NCBI GenBank assembly: GCA_027071315.1
Contig: JALSUP010000033.1
Location: 1-41,832, forward strand
DNA from: Sulfurovum sp.
Lineage (GTDB): Bacteria > Campylobacterota > Campylobacteria > Campylobacterales > Sulfurovaceae
Length of the DNA stretch: 41,832 bases
Direction: 5' to 3'
This document shows positions 17,347 through 25,627 of this stretch, in pieces. Under the pieces are notes generated by a model. That model was not told the DNA's origin. It did not search any database and saw only the letters and a list, made by a program, of their open reading frames with translations. Each line of letters begins with the position of its first letter. Within the stretch, counting starts at the first letter, position 1. Both the position numbers and the translations under genes were made by a program.

Positions 17347-20322
17347 ATGTATCAAAGTAACAGTTATGAATACCTGGAATCGCTCAAATCGGACCAACTA
17401 TTGTTGTGTAAAGATGATAAAGAAGCCATTGCACTGCGCGATGTAGCCGTCCTTCTGGGGTACGATACCTTTGTCCTGCCCGACCTGCGTGTTTCGGTAG
17501 GTGAAGATCTTCGTGCCTATGGTGACGATATTCAAACGCTTCTGAGTGAACTCTCTTCCTGTTACCGCTCGCAAAAGAAAAAAGTATTGATCTCTCCCCT
17601 GAGAACGGCACTGCTTCCCTTCCCAAAAGCAGAATACTTTGCAGAAAAGCACATTGAATTTGGTGATACACTTGATCTGAAAGCACTTAAAGATCTTTTG
17701 TACCATTGGGGGTACCATTTTGTTGACATTGCTTCGCAAAAGGGAGAAGTCTCTTTTCGTGGAGATATTATAGATATTTTCCCTATTCATGTTGAACAGC
17801 CTTACCGGATCTCTCTTTTTGATGAAGAGGTAGAGTCTATTCACAATTACGATGCCATGACGCAAAAACGCTTAGGCGACGAGTTGGAGTCTCTGGAGAT
17901 CAGACCTGCATTTTTAGCCTTGGATCAAACACAATATGAAGCACTTAAAGGACGGTGTGAACGCAGTAGCTATGACACTTTTGTCAAAGACATTGACTCT
18001 CTTGGATTTTGGCATCTGGATGAGCTTGGAGAGCGTGCATTGAGTCTTTTCGATACGGTTTTAGCCTCTTCTCTCGAGGAAGAACTGAACGAAATTTATG
18101 AACTGGGTGAAGCCCTCATAGAGAAGAAAGCGTTTGATCTACCGCGTATACCGGAGGGAAATAAATACCGTGACCTTGAAGCGGTACAGCCGAATAAACT
18201 TTTAGAATCACATAAAGACAAAAAGATCACCATCATTGCCAAAAATGAGAGTATCGTGCGTGGTTCGGAGTTAAGTTCTTTTGAAAACATAGAGTTTGTC
18301 TACCAGGAGGGGATCGTCAATCTACTCGGGGCAGACAGACTCATACTTTCACTCAATAAACCCATTAAACGTAAACGTGTCAAAAAAGCCAGCATCATCC
18401 TCGATGAGTTAAAACCCGGTGATTATGTGGTGCATGAAAATTACGGTGTGGGAATATTCAGGGGAATTGAAAAACGTGATGTTCTGGGGGCGACTTCGGA
18501 GTTTGTGGTCATGATGTATCAGGGAGAAGATGCTCTGCTTATTCCTGTCTCCAATCTTGAAGTCATAGACCGATATGTGGCTGAAGGCGGTACTTTACCC
18601 ATACTTGATAAACTGGGTAAAGCCAGTTTTAAAAAGCTCAAAGCCAAAGTCAGAGAGAAACTCTTTGCCATTGCTTCGCAGATCATCAACCTGTCGGCAC
18701 AGAGACATTTGAAAAAAGGGATCGTGCTTAAAAAAGATATGGAGGAGCATGCTATTTTCATGTCGGAAGCAGGGTTTGTCCATACAGAAGACCAGGAGCG
18801 TGCCATTAACGATATGCTCTCTGACATGGCTTCGGGTAAGATGATGGACAGACTGCTTTCTGCCGATGTCGGTTTTGGTAAGACGGAAGTGGCGATGAAC
18901 GGGATGTTCACGGCAGTCAAGAACGGTTATCAGGCGATGATGATCGCACCGACCACTTTGCTCTCTTCCCAGCACTATAAGTCATTAAAAGAGCGTTTTG
19001 ATGCACACGATATTAAAGTAGCCAAACTGGACAGATTCTCTACGGCAAAAGAGAAAACGCTGACATTAAGAGGTTTGGAAGAGGGGACCATTGATGTGGT
19101 GGTGGGTACCCATGCCCTGCTGAAAGCAAAGTTTAAAAAACTGGCTCTGGTGATCATTGATGAAGAGCATAAATTTGGTGTCAAGCAGAAAGAGGCACTC
19201 AAAGAGATCGCCATTGATGTGCATCTGCTTTCTATGTCTGCCACACCCATCCCGCGTTCCTTGAACCTGGCCATGTCCGAAGTAAAGAGCTTTTCAGAAA
19301 TTCTGACTCCTCCGACAGTACGTCAGGGGGTAAGAACATTTGTAAAATCCTATGATGACAAAGTCATTAAAGAGGCGATACTGCGAGAAATGCGTCGTGG
19401 CGGGCAGACCTTTTATGTCTTTAACTCCATTGCCGGTATTGCCGAAAAGAAGAAGCAGTTACTGAAAGTACTGCCTAAACTTCGTATTGCCGTACTGCAC
19501 TCCAAAATTTCTGCAAAAGAGACAGAAGATGAGATGATGCTCTTTGAAAATGGTGAGTATGATGTGCTACTTTCGACGTCCATAGTAGAATCGGGTATCC
19601 ACATGCCGCATGCCAATACCATGATCGTCGATGGGGCAGACAACTTTGGTATTGCCGATCTGCATCAGCTTCGCGGACGTGTGGGGCGTGGTGGAAAAGA
19701 GGGCTACTGCTACTTTATGGTGACGGACAAGGATCGTTTGACGGACAATGCCAAACGTAGACTTTTGGCATTGGAGTCCAACTCTGACCTGGGTTCAGGT
19801 GCCGTACTTGCTTTCCATGACCTTGAAATACGCGGTGGCGGTAACATCATCGGGGAAGCACAGTCAGGGCACATTAAACAGATAGGGTACTCACTCTATC
19901 TGCGTATGCTTGAAGATGCCATTAAAGAGCTTTCAGGACAGGACAAAGAGGTGGCACAGAACATTGATATGAAACTCGCTATCGATGCCTACCTCAATGA
20001 AGAGCTCATTGAAGAGGACCGTCTTCGTCTTGAACTGTACCGTCGTCTGTCCCTGTGTGAAAGCACAGGCGAAGTGTATGAAATAGAGTCCGAGATCGCC
20101 GACCGTTTTGGAAAATTGGACACTATTACCCGACAGTTCATCGATGTGATGGTCATGAAAGTCATTGCCCGGGAAAAGGGCATTTCAAAAGTCTCCTCTT
20201 ATGGTGAAAAAGTCTTCATTGAATTCCAAGATGAGAGGAAAGAGAGAGTGGTATTGAAGTCTCACTCCAAAGATGATGATGACATCATCGCGGCTGCCAT
20301 GCAGTACCTTAAAAAGCACTAG
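17347..20322 (+). CDS. mfd: Transcription-repair coupling factor
   Basis: A 991-aa DNA translocase that removes RNA polymerase stalled at lesions and recruits UvrA. Seen in order: UvrB-like N-terminal part (GEVSFRGDIIDIFPI), the RNA-polymerase-interaction region (ELKPGDYVVHENYGVGIFRG), helicase motifs with Walker A SADVGFGKTEVA (about 504-515), DEEH near 604-607, SATPIPRSLNLA, motif VI QLRGRVGRGGKEGYCY, and a C-terminal TRCF domain. Shorter than E. coli Mfd (about 1150 aa), as is usual in Campylobacterota (from memory). ATG follows AAAAGAGAAAAG. Confidence 0.97.
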   Translation: MYQSNSYEYLESLKSDQLLLCKDDKEAIALRDVAVLLGYDTFVLPDLRVSVGEDLRAYGDDIQTLLSELSSCYRSQKKKVLISPLRTALLPFPKAEYFAEKHIEFGDTLDLKALKDLLYHWGYHFVDIASQKGEVSFRGDIIDIFPIHVEQPYRISLFDEEVESIHNYDAMTQKRLGDELESLEIRPAFLALDQTQYEALKGRCERSSYDTFVKDIDSLGFWHLDELGERALSLFDTVLASSLEEELNEIYELGEALIEKKAFDLPRIPEGNKYRDLEAVQPNKLLESHKDKKITIIAKNESIVRGSELSSFENIEFVYQEGIVNLLGADRLILSLNKPIKRKRVKKASIILDELKPGDYVVHENYGVGIFRGIEKRDVLGATSEFVVMMYQGEDALLIPVSNLEVIDRYVAEGGTLPILDKLGKASFKKLKAKVREKLFAIASQIINLSAQRHLKKGIVLKKDMEEHAIFMSEAGFVHTEDQERAINDMLSDMASGKMMDRLLSADVGFGKTEVAMNGMFTAVKNGYQAMMIAPTTLLSSQHYKSLKERFDAHDIKVAKLDRFSTAKEKTLTLRGLEEGTIDVVVGTHALLKAKFKKLALVIIDEEHKFGVKQKEALKEIAIDVHLLSMSATPIPRSLNLAMSEVKSFSEILTPPTVRQGVRTFVKSYDDKVIKEAILREMRRGGQTFYVFNSIAGIAEKKKQLLKVLPKLRIAVLHSKISAKETEDEMMLFENGEYDVLLSTSIVESGIHMPHANTMIVDGADNFGIADLHQLRGRVGRGGKEGYCYFMVTDKDRLTDNAKRRLLALESNSDLGSGAVLAFHDLEIRGGGNIIGEAQSGHIKQIGYSLYLRMLEDAIKELSGQDKEVAQNIDMKLAIDAYLNEELIEEDRLRLELYRRLSLCESTGEVYEIESEIADRFGKLDTITRQFIDVMVMKVIAREKGISKVSSYGEKVFIEFQDERKERVVLKSHSKDDDDIIAAAMQYLKKH

Positions 20323-20361
20323 AAAGGGGCATGTGTTAAACTTAAGTTAACCTCACTGACT

Positions 20362-20367
20362 TATACT
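20362..20367 (+). promoter_or_regulatory. Candidate -10 box for the Bat operon
   Basis: TATACT in the context CTGACTTATACTACTC, 30 bases before the moxR start. It follows a near-palindrome GTTAAACTTAAGTTAAC at about 20335-20352 that could be an operator or part of the mfd 3' end. Low certainty. Confidence 0.35.
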
Positions 20368-20396
20368 ACTCTTAATCAAACACTGAGGAGAAAAGC

Positions 20397-21344
20397 TTGA
20401 GTCAAATTATAGAAAACATTAAAACAGAAATTGGAAAAGTTTTAGTTGGTCAGGACAAAATGGTCGAAGGCTTGCTTGCCGGACTGCTTTGTCGTGGACA
20501 CATTCTTTTAGAAGGAGTACCGGGACTGGCTAAGACAACAGCAGTTAACGCCTTGGCAAAAACGCTGGGATTGAACTTTAAAAGGGTACAGTTCACCCCT
20601 GACCTTTTACCATCGGACATCATCGGTACCGAAATTTATGACCCTTCAAACAATTCATTCAAAATTAAACAGGGACCGGTCTTTACCAACCTTTTACTGG
20701 CAGATGAGATTAACCGTGCCCCGGCAAAAGTACAGTCAGCACTTTTGGAAGTGATGCAGGAGAGACAGGTCACCATTGGTGATGAAACCTTTAAAATAGA
20801 CCTTCCTTTCCTTGTTATGGCGACACAGAACCCGGTTGAGCAGGAGGGAGCTTATGAGCTTCCGGAAGCACAGCTTGACCGTTTCATGATGAAAGTGGTC
20901 GTAGGTTACAACACCAAAGAGGAAGAGCTTGAAATTGCCAGACGTGTAGCAAATAACTCTTTTGAAACGATTCAGCAGGTAGCCAGCATCGATGACCTTG
21001 AAACCATCCGTAAAGAAGCTTTGACAGTACATATGGATGAAGAGATCGAAGAGTATATCATCGAACTGGTCGCAGCCACACGTGAACCAAAAGCCTATGG
21101 GCTTGAAGAGTTGGAAGCCTACATTGAATTTGGTGCTTCACCCCGCGCGAGTATCGATATGTACAAGGCATCCAGAGCAATTGCCTATTTGAAAGGGCAG
21201 GATTACGTTTCCCCTATTGAGATCGCCTATATTGCAAAAGAGATTTTGCGTCATAGAATCATTCTGTCTTATGAAGCACAGGCTGAAGATATCACACAGG
21301 ATTATATTATTGAAAAGATTTTAGCGGCAGTGCCGATCCCTTAG
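20397..21344 (+). CDS. MoxR-family AAA ATPase
   Basis: A 315-aa AAA+ ATPase thought to act as a chaperone together with VWA proteins encoded beside it. Seen: Walker A GVPGLAKT at 40-47, Walker B LLADEINRAP (Asp103-Glu104), sensor-1 region MATQNPVEQEGAYELPEAQLDRF, and GASPRASIDM. The start is TTG at 20397, with a strong GAGGAG eight bases before. First gene of the bat-type cluster moxR-DUF58-DUF4381-VWA-VWA-TPR-BatD-BatD. Confidence 0.94.
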   Translation: MSQIIENIKTEIGKVLVGQDKMVEGLLAGLLCRGHILLEGVPGLAKTTAVNALAKTLGLNFKRVQFTPDLLPSDIIGTEIYDPSNNSFKIKQGPVFTNLLLADEINRAPAKVQSALLEVMQERQVTIGDETFKIDLPFLVMATQNPVEQEGAYELPEAQLDRFMMKVVVGYNTKEEELEIARRVANNSFETIQQVASIDDLETIRKEALTVHMDEEIEEYIIELVAATREPKAYGLEELEAYIEFGASPRASIDMYKASRAIAYLKGQDYVSPIEIAYIAKEILRHRIILSYEAQAEDITQDYIIEKILAAVPIP

Positions 21345-21353
21345 AATATATGA

Positions 21354-21422
21354 GGGCACCCACAAGGGATGCCCCTACGAGTCATTGATGAAAAATTGTA
21401 GGGGTGCCCCTTGTGGGTACCC
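21354..21422. repeat. Type 1 arms in inside-out order, moxR-DUF58 gap
   Basis: Here the CCCCTAC-ending arm (21354-21378) comes before the GTAGGGG-starting arm (21398-21422), the reverse of the other copies. The arms are still inverted repeats of each other, separated by 19 bases. Sequence is otherwise almost the same as type 1 arms at 3927 and 39177. Confidence 0.8.
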
Positions 21423-21446
21423 AAAAAATATTTAATAGAATAAATA

Positions 21447-21468
21447 ATAGGGTGGATTTGTCCACTAT
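21447..21468 (+). repeat. Decayed GTAGGG-family hairpin before DUF58 gene
   Basis: ATAGGGTGGA-TTTG-TCCACTAT resembles the GTAGGGTGGATT hairpin in dnaX with changes at the edge and loop. The inside-out type 1 pair is 24 bases upstream. Confidence 0.5.
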
Positions 21469-21504
21469 ATAAAGAATGAATAAAAAAACAAACAAAGGAT
21501 AACA

Positions 21505-22332
21505 TTGAAAAAATCAGCAAAAAAAATTATCCTTAAAACCAAAAAACAAGTCTATGGAGATATGCTCGGAAACAATGCTTCACTCTTTCAGGGTGAAGGC
21601 TTTGAGTTTGCAGAGCTTCGTGAGTATGTCTATGGAGATGATGTCCGTAAGATAGACTGGAAGACGACGGCAAAGCTCGGTAAGCCTTTTGTCAAAGTCT
21701 ATAAAGAAGAGCGTGAACTCAATGTCGTTGTGGTGACTGTTCTGGGTGGTTCTGTCTATTTTGGAACCGTCAAACAGAAGTCGGACATTATGGCAGAGGT
21801 GGTGGCAACACTGGGCTTTTCCGCCGTCAAAAATGCAGACCTCTTTTCCCATATGGTTTTTGCAGATAAACTCTACTCTTTGAGTAAACCCAGTAAAAAA
21901 CTCTTCTCTGTGCATAAGGCAGTAGAAGAGATCATCGATTTTGAGCCTCTGGGAAAAGAGGGTGATTTCAAAGCACTTGTCGACACACTGAACAAGCGCT
22001 TGAAGAAGAAAGCCCTGCTTTTCATCATTTCAGACTTTGTCGGTGATATTGACTTGAAGCTTTTGAGTAAAAAGCATGATGTCTTTGCTGTCATGGTCAG
22101 AGACAGGTTTGAAGAGGATCCGAGTGAACTGGGCTACCTCAGACTGATAGACATGGAGACCAAGCAGAGTTTTGAAGGCAATGTCGATTCCGGCACCTTG
22201 AAGAGTTATAAAAAAGCCTTGCATGACAATGATGAAAAACTCTATAAACAGTTCAAGAAGCAGGGAATACGTTTTACAAAAGTCTATACACATGAAGAGC
22301 CTGCCTTGAAATTAATGAAGAGAATGAGATGA
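21505..22332 (+). CDS. DUF58 domain protein
   Basis: A 275-aa protein of the DUF58 family, usually encoded after moxR in bat operons. Function unproven. Seen: the family signature YVYGDDVRKIDW at 41-52 and ELREY just before it, followed by a degenerate VWA-like fold (LLFIISDFVGDIDLKLLSKKHDVFAVMVRD). No membrane segment is obvious. TTG start at 21505 is chosen because AAAGGAT lies six bases upstream. Preceded by about 160 bases that hold two repeat elements, so transcription from moxR may be modulated here (inference). Confidence 0.9.
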   Translation: MKKSAKKIILKTKKQVYGDMLGNNASLFQGEGFEFAELREYVYGDDVRKIDWKTTAKLGKPFVKVYKEERELNVVVVTVLGGSVYFGTVKQKSDIMAEVVATLGFSAVKNADLFSHMVFADKLYSLSKPSKKLFSVHKAVEEIIDFEPLGKEGDFKALVDTLNKRLKKKALLFIISDFVGDIDLKLLSKKHDVFAVMVRDRFEEDPSELGYLRLIDMETKQSFEGNVDSGTLKSYKKALHDNDEKLYKQFKKQGIRFTKVYTHEEPALKLMKRMR

Positions 22333-22342
22333 GGAGCCTACT

Positions 22343-22750
22343 ATGATGGAACAAAATTTAACAGCACAGCTTAAAGACATTAAGCCGCTGCTGGCAATTC
22401 CTGACAACAGTTTTTATTTTTACTGGGGGTTGATCGTACTGGCTGTTTTACTTACATTGGTACTGGTCTATTTTCTGGTAAAGAAATTCTGGAAACAGCG
22501 CAAGATCAATCTTGCCAAGGGATATTTGGAAAAACTCAAAGCGATCGACTGGAAAGACCCAAAGCAGTCAGCCTATGAAGCAACGCATTATGCAAGACTT
22601 TTGGCGACCGATGAGCGCAGAAAAGAGTTGTTTTCACAGCTTGAACCTCTGTTGGAGAAATTTAAATACAAAAAAAAGGTAGAAGAGATCGATCAGGATA
22701 CCCTGAACCGTTTCAACCTTTATGTGCAGGTGGCAGATGAGTCAGTTTAG
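22343..22750 (+). CDS. DUF4381-like single-pass membrane protein of the bat operon
   Basis: A 135-aa protein with one membrane segment at about 27-46 (YWGLIVLAVLLTLVLVYFLV) followed by a basic cytoplasmic-looking domain. The N-terminal LKDIKPLLAIPDNSFYFYWG matches the pattern of DUF4381 proteins (L.DI..P.... WP.. plus one TM helix), which sit at this place in other bat operons. Strong GAGGAG before two adjacent ATG codons (22343/22346). The following VWA gene overlaps its end by 14 bases. Confidence 0.7.
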   Translation: MMEQNLTAQLKDIKPLLAIPDNSFYFYWGLIVLAVLLTLVLVYFLVKKFWKQRKINLAKGYLEKLKAIDWKDPKQSAYEATHYARLLATDERRKELFSQLEPLLEKFKYKKKVEEIDQDTLNRFNLYVQVADESV

Positions 22751-23654
22751 TTTTGAATACCCGTTATTACTGTTACTGTTACTGCTTTTCATTGCATGCA
22801 GCAAGTGGTGTAAAGAGCGAAGTCGGGCTATCTTTTTCCCTCATGTCAATACTTTGATCTCGAAAGATACCGGCAAGTCGTCTGTCCTGACCTGGCTGAA
22901 ATGGGTGGGGATCGTTTCCGCGATCGTTGCTCTGGCCTCACCGATACTGACCAAAAATTATGTCAATTCGAAAAAAGAGGGACGTGATATTGTGCTGGTG
23001 ATCGACAGTTCAGACTCTATGCGCCAGATGGGTTTTGACCCCAAAGATCCCTATAAGAACAAATTTGATGTGGTGAAAGAGGTGGTCGGAGACTTTATCA
23101 AGAAGCGAAAAAATGACCGTATTGCGATGGTCACTTTTGCAGATGTCGCCTTTATTGCTTCACCCTTGACCTTTGAAAAAGAGTTTTTGAGCAATATTAC
23201 GGAAATGCAGCAACTCGGAATGGCAGGAAAAAGAACTGCCATCAATGATGCTCTGGTACAGGCCTATAACCTGCTGAGCAAGAGTAAGGCAAAGTCGAAA
23301 ATAGTCATTCTTTTGACAGACGGACGGGACAATGTGTCCAAGATACCTCTGCCAGATGTGAAGCATATGATCGAAAAAAGAGATATAAAGCTCTATACCA
23401 TCGGTATTGGCGGTGCGAGAGATTATGACGGTAAGTACCTCAGAGAGTTGGCAAAAGCCGGAAAAGGTCAAGCCTATGCAGCAAGATCAGCAGCGATGTT
23501 GAGCAATATCTATGATGAGATCAATAAACTGGAAGTGACCGTACTGGATGACAAGAAAATCGTGGCACATACCTATTTGTATATTTATCCGCTTTTCCTT
23601 GCTATCTTCAGTTTGTTACTGTTTATCTATTACAGAAATTCGAAAGGAGTGTAG
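22737..23654 (+). CDS. batA: VWA-domain membrane protein, BatA-like
   Basis: A 305-aa protein with two N-terminal membrane segments (about 7-22 and 54-72), a von Willebrand A domain and a C-terminal membrane segment (YLYIYPLFLAIFSLLLFIYY). The VWA metal site is present: DSSDS at 90-94, plus TDGRDN. The frame is open from 22722, but ATG at 22737 has AGGTGG before it and leaves the normal BatA start (FSFEYPLLLLLL). Overlap of 14 bases with the previous gene indicates coupling. The Bat system was named for aerotolerance in Bacteroides. Confidence 0.87.
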   Translation: MSQFSFEYPLLLLLLLLFIACSKWCKERSRAIFFPHVNTLISKDTGKSSVLTWLKWVGIVSAIVALASPILTKNYVNSKKEGRDIVLVIDSSDSMRQMGFDPKDPYKNKFDVVKEVVGDFIKKRKNDRIAMVTFADVAFIASPLTFEKEFLSNITEMQQLGMAGKRTAINDALVQAYNLLSKSKAKSKIVILLTDGRDNVSKIPLPDVKHMIEKRDIKLYTIGIGGARDYDGKYLRELAKAGKGQAYAARSAAMLSNIYDEINKLEVTVLDDKKIVAHTYLYIYPLFLAIFSLLLFIYYRNSKGV

Positions 23655-24659
23655 ATGGAATTTGTAAACCCCTATCTTTTTTGGATACTGCTAGTCCCTT
23701 TTGTACTCTTTGCATTTTTGATCTCAACGAACAAAGAGCGTCTTTCCCGTATTTTTGATGAGAAGGTACTGGCGCGTTTGTCTGCGAGTTCCGAGAGTAT
23801 GCCTCTGAAGTTGAGAAATGTACTGATGTTCGCAGCGATTTTTTTAATGATCGTTGCATTGGCACGCCCGGTGAAAGAGTTGGAAGACAAAGTGGTACAT
23901 GTACAGGGGCTGACCCTGCTGACGGCACTTGATATTTCCGGTTCTATGCGGAGTACGGATGTCTACCCGAACCGTTTGACTTTAGCCAAAAAGAAGATGA
24001 ACCTCTTCTTTGATGAAATGCCAAGTGATGAGATCGGTGTGGTGGCATTTGCCTACAGTCCTTTCGTACTGGCACCTTTCTCTTCAGACAAAGAGACGCT
24101 TAAAATGATGGTCGACGGTGTGGATGACTCATACATCAATATGGGTTCCACAGACTACGTGGCACTTGGGGAGTTGGCGAACAAGCTGCTTGAAAAGAAA
24201 GATCCGAAGATCATGGTACTGTTTACCGATGGTGGTGATGAAGAAGCCGTTGCCGGTTTTGCAGATGTGCTCAAAGCCAATAAAATAGACCTTTATGTGG
24301 TACTGGTCGGTACAGACAAAGGGGCGCCTGTGCTTGATGAGAAGGGAAAACCTCTCATGAAGAAAGATGGTACCATTGCCATTACACAGCGTAACGATGC
24401 CCTTGGTCTTCTTGCCAAAGAGAACAACGGAGCCTATGTGGTCGCGGGTACAGGAAAAGAAGATATTGAAGATCTTGCCGCTGTCATTAAAGGAAAATAC
24501 AAAAAGCAGCAGAAGGGTGAGATCCGGGTAAAACAGAGAGTGGAGTATTTTTACTATCCGCTTGGATTAGGACTCTTTTTACTGCTGATCGGACTGAGTT
24601 CCCTGCCCAGATCAAGAAACAAAGAACAGATAGCTGACGGTAAGGGAGGTACAAAATGA
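23655..24659 (+). CDS. batB: VWA-domain membrane protein, BatB-like
   Basis: A 334-aa paralogue of the preceding protein, with the same layout: two N-terminal membrane segments (about 7-23 and 55-70), VWA domain with DISGS at 93-97 and LFTDGGDEE, and a C-terminal membrane segment (YYPLGLGLFLLLIGLSSL). The ATG follows the batA TAG with no gap (GGAGTG is the ribosome binding site), and its TGA overlaps the next ATG. Confidence 0.88.
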   Translation: MEFVNPYLFWILLVPFVLFAFLISTNKERLSRIFDEKVLARLSASSESMPLKLRNVLMFAAIFLMIVALARPVKELEDKVVHVQGLTLLTALDISGSMRSTDVYPNRLTLAKKKMNLFFDEMPSDEIGVVAFAYSPFVLAPFSSDKETLKMMVDGVDDSYINMGSTDYVALGELANKLLEKKDPKIMVLFTDGGDEEAVAGFADVLKANKIDLYVVLVGTDKGAPVLDEKGKPLMKKDGTIAITQRNDALGLLAKENNGAYVVAGTGKEDIEDLAAVIKGKYKKQQKGEIRVKQRVEYFYYPLGLGLFLLLIGLSSLPRSRNKEQIADGKGGTK

Positions 24660-25627
24660 AAAAACTGATTTTACTCTTGACGATTCACTATTCCTTATTT
24701 ACGATGCTTAATGCAGGATTGACAGATTTTAAAACCATACAAGAGGCGGAAGATGCCTATAATGCAAAAGCATACACCAAAAGTGCGGCACTCTATAACG
24801 GTTTGGAAGTGAAATCGGGTGAGAAAGCCTATGATGTGGGAAATGCCTATTATAAGTCTAAAAACTATGATGCAGCGATTAAATACTATAAGAAAGCCAA
24901 AGGGGTAGACAAAGCCACACGTCTTCACAATGTGGGAAATGCCTATTTTCAGAAGAAAGATCTGGATAAAGCCATAAAGAGTTACAAAGAAGCCTTGAAG
25001 ATACGGGAAGACAAAGAGACCCGTTTCAACCTTGACCTTGCCAAAAAAATGAAAAAGAAGAAAGAAGAGAAAAAAAAGCAGGATCAGAAGAAGAAAGATC
25101 AAAAGAAGAAGCAAGATCAGAAGAACAAAGATCAAAAAGATCAGCAGAACAAAGGTGATCAGAAAAAGAAAGATGACCAGCAGAAGAAAAAAGACGATCA
25201 AAACAAAAAAGATGATCAAAAGAAGAAGGACGATCAGAAGAAGAAAGATGATCAAAAAAAGAAAGACGAAAATAAAAAAGGAAAGAACAAAAAAGACCAA
25301 AAAGATAAAAAAGATCAAAAAAAGAAAGATAAAGAGGGTCAGAAAAAAGACAAAAAGAGCGAACAGGACAAGAAAAAAGAGAAAGATAAAAAAGAGGGTG
25401 ACAAAGACAAGGGAGATTCCAAAAACGAGAAGAACCCCCAGGACAAAAAGGGAGATAAAGCTTCCGGTCAGCCAAAGGCTCAAAAAATGAGTAAAAAAGA
25501 GAAACTCAAACAGCAGGAGATGAAGAGACTCCTGAAAAAAATGAAGCAGAAAGGGACACCCACAATGATGTACCAGATGGGTGATAAGAAAAAATCAAAG
25601 CGGAGCGGCAATGCAAACCCATGGTAA
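24656..25627 (+). CDS. batC: TPR protein with lysine-rich tail, BatC-like
   Basis: A 323-aa exported protein. Signal peptide MKKLILLLTIHYSLFTMLNAG, then two to three tetratricopeptide units (residues about 28-125, e.g. AYDVGNAYYKSKNYDAAIKYY and HNVGNAYFQKKDLDKAIKSY). From about residue 129 to 285 the chain is almost only Lys, Asp, Gln and Glu (repeats such as KKDDQKKKDDQ), and it ends with a less biased 40-residue tail. BatC proteins commonly have TPRs and a charged tail, but this one is long. The IHYSLFT peptide is shared with LptE. ATGA overlap with batB. Confidence 0.85.
   Translation: MKKLILLLTIHYSLFTMLNAGLTDFKTIQEAEDAYNAKAYTKSAALYNGLEVKSGEKAYDVGNAYYKSKNYDAAIKYYKKAKGVDKATRLHNVGNAYFQKKDLDKAIKSYKEALKIREDKETRFNLDLAKKMKKKKEEKKKQDQKKKDQKKKQDQKNKDQKDQQNKGDQKKKDDQQKKKDDQNKKDDQKKKDDQKKKDDQKKKDENKKGKNKKDQKDKKDQKKKDKEGQKKDKKSEQDKKKEKDKKEGDKDKGDSKNEKNPQDKKGDKASGQPKAQKMSKKEKLKQQEMKRLLKKMKQKGTPTMMYQMGDKKKSKRSGNANPW
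25040..25510 (+). repeat. A-rich low-complexity coding repeat in batC
   Basis: About 470 bases of imperfect GATCARAARAAGAAA-type units encoding Lys/Asp/Gln-rich sequence. The + strand is over half adenine. Units are irregular, so the repeat has diverged but could still change length by slippage or recombination. Confidence 0.7.

Noticed and set aside
24695-25483. 262-codon minus-strand ORF opposite batC, very hydrophobic
   Set aside because: It is the complement of the lysine-rich AAA/AAG/GAT codons, which read as Phe/Leu/Ile on the other strand. No ribosome binding site and no family resemblance; the + strand TPR gene fits the operon.
25040-25510. CRISPR-like array
   Set aside because: The repetition is low-complexity coding sequence without regular repeat-spacer structure. 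No CRISPR array was seen elsewhere.
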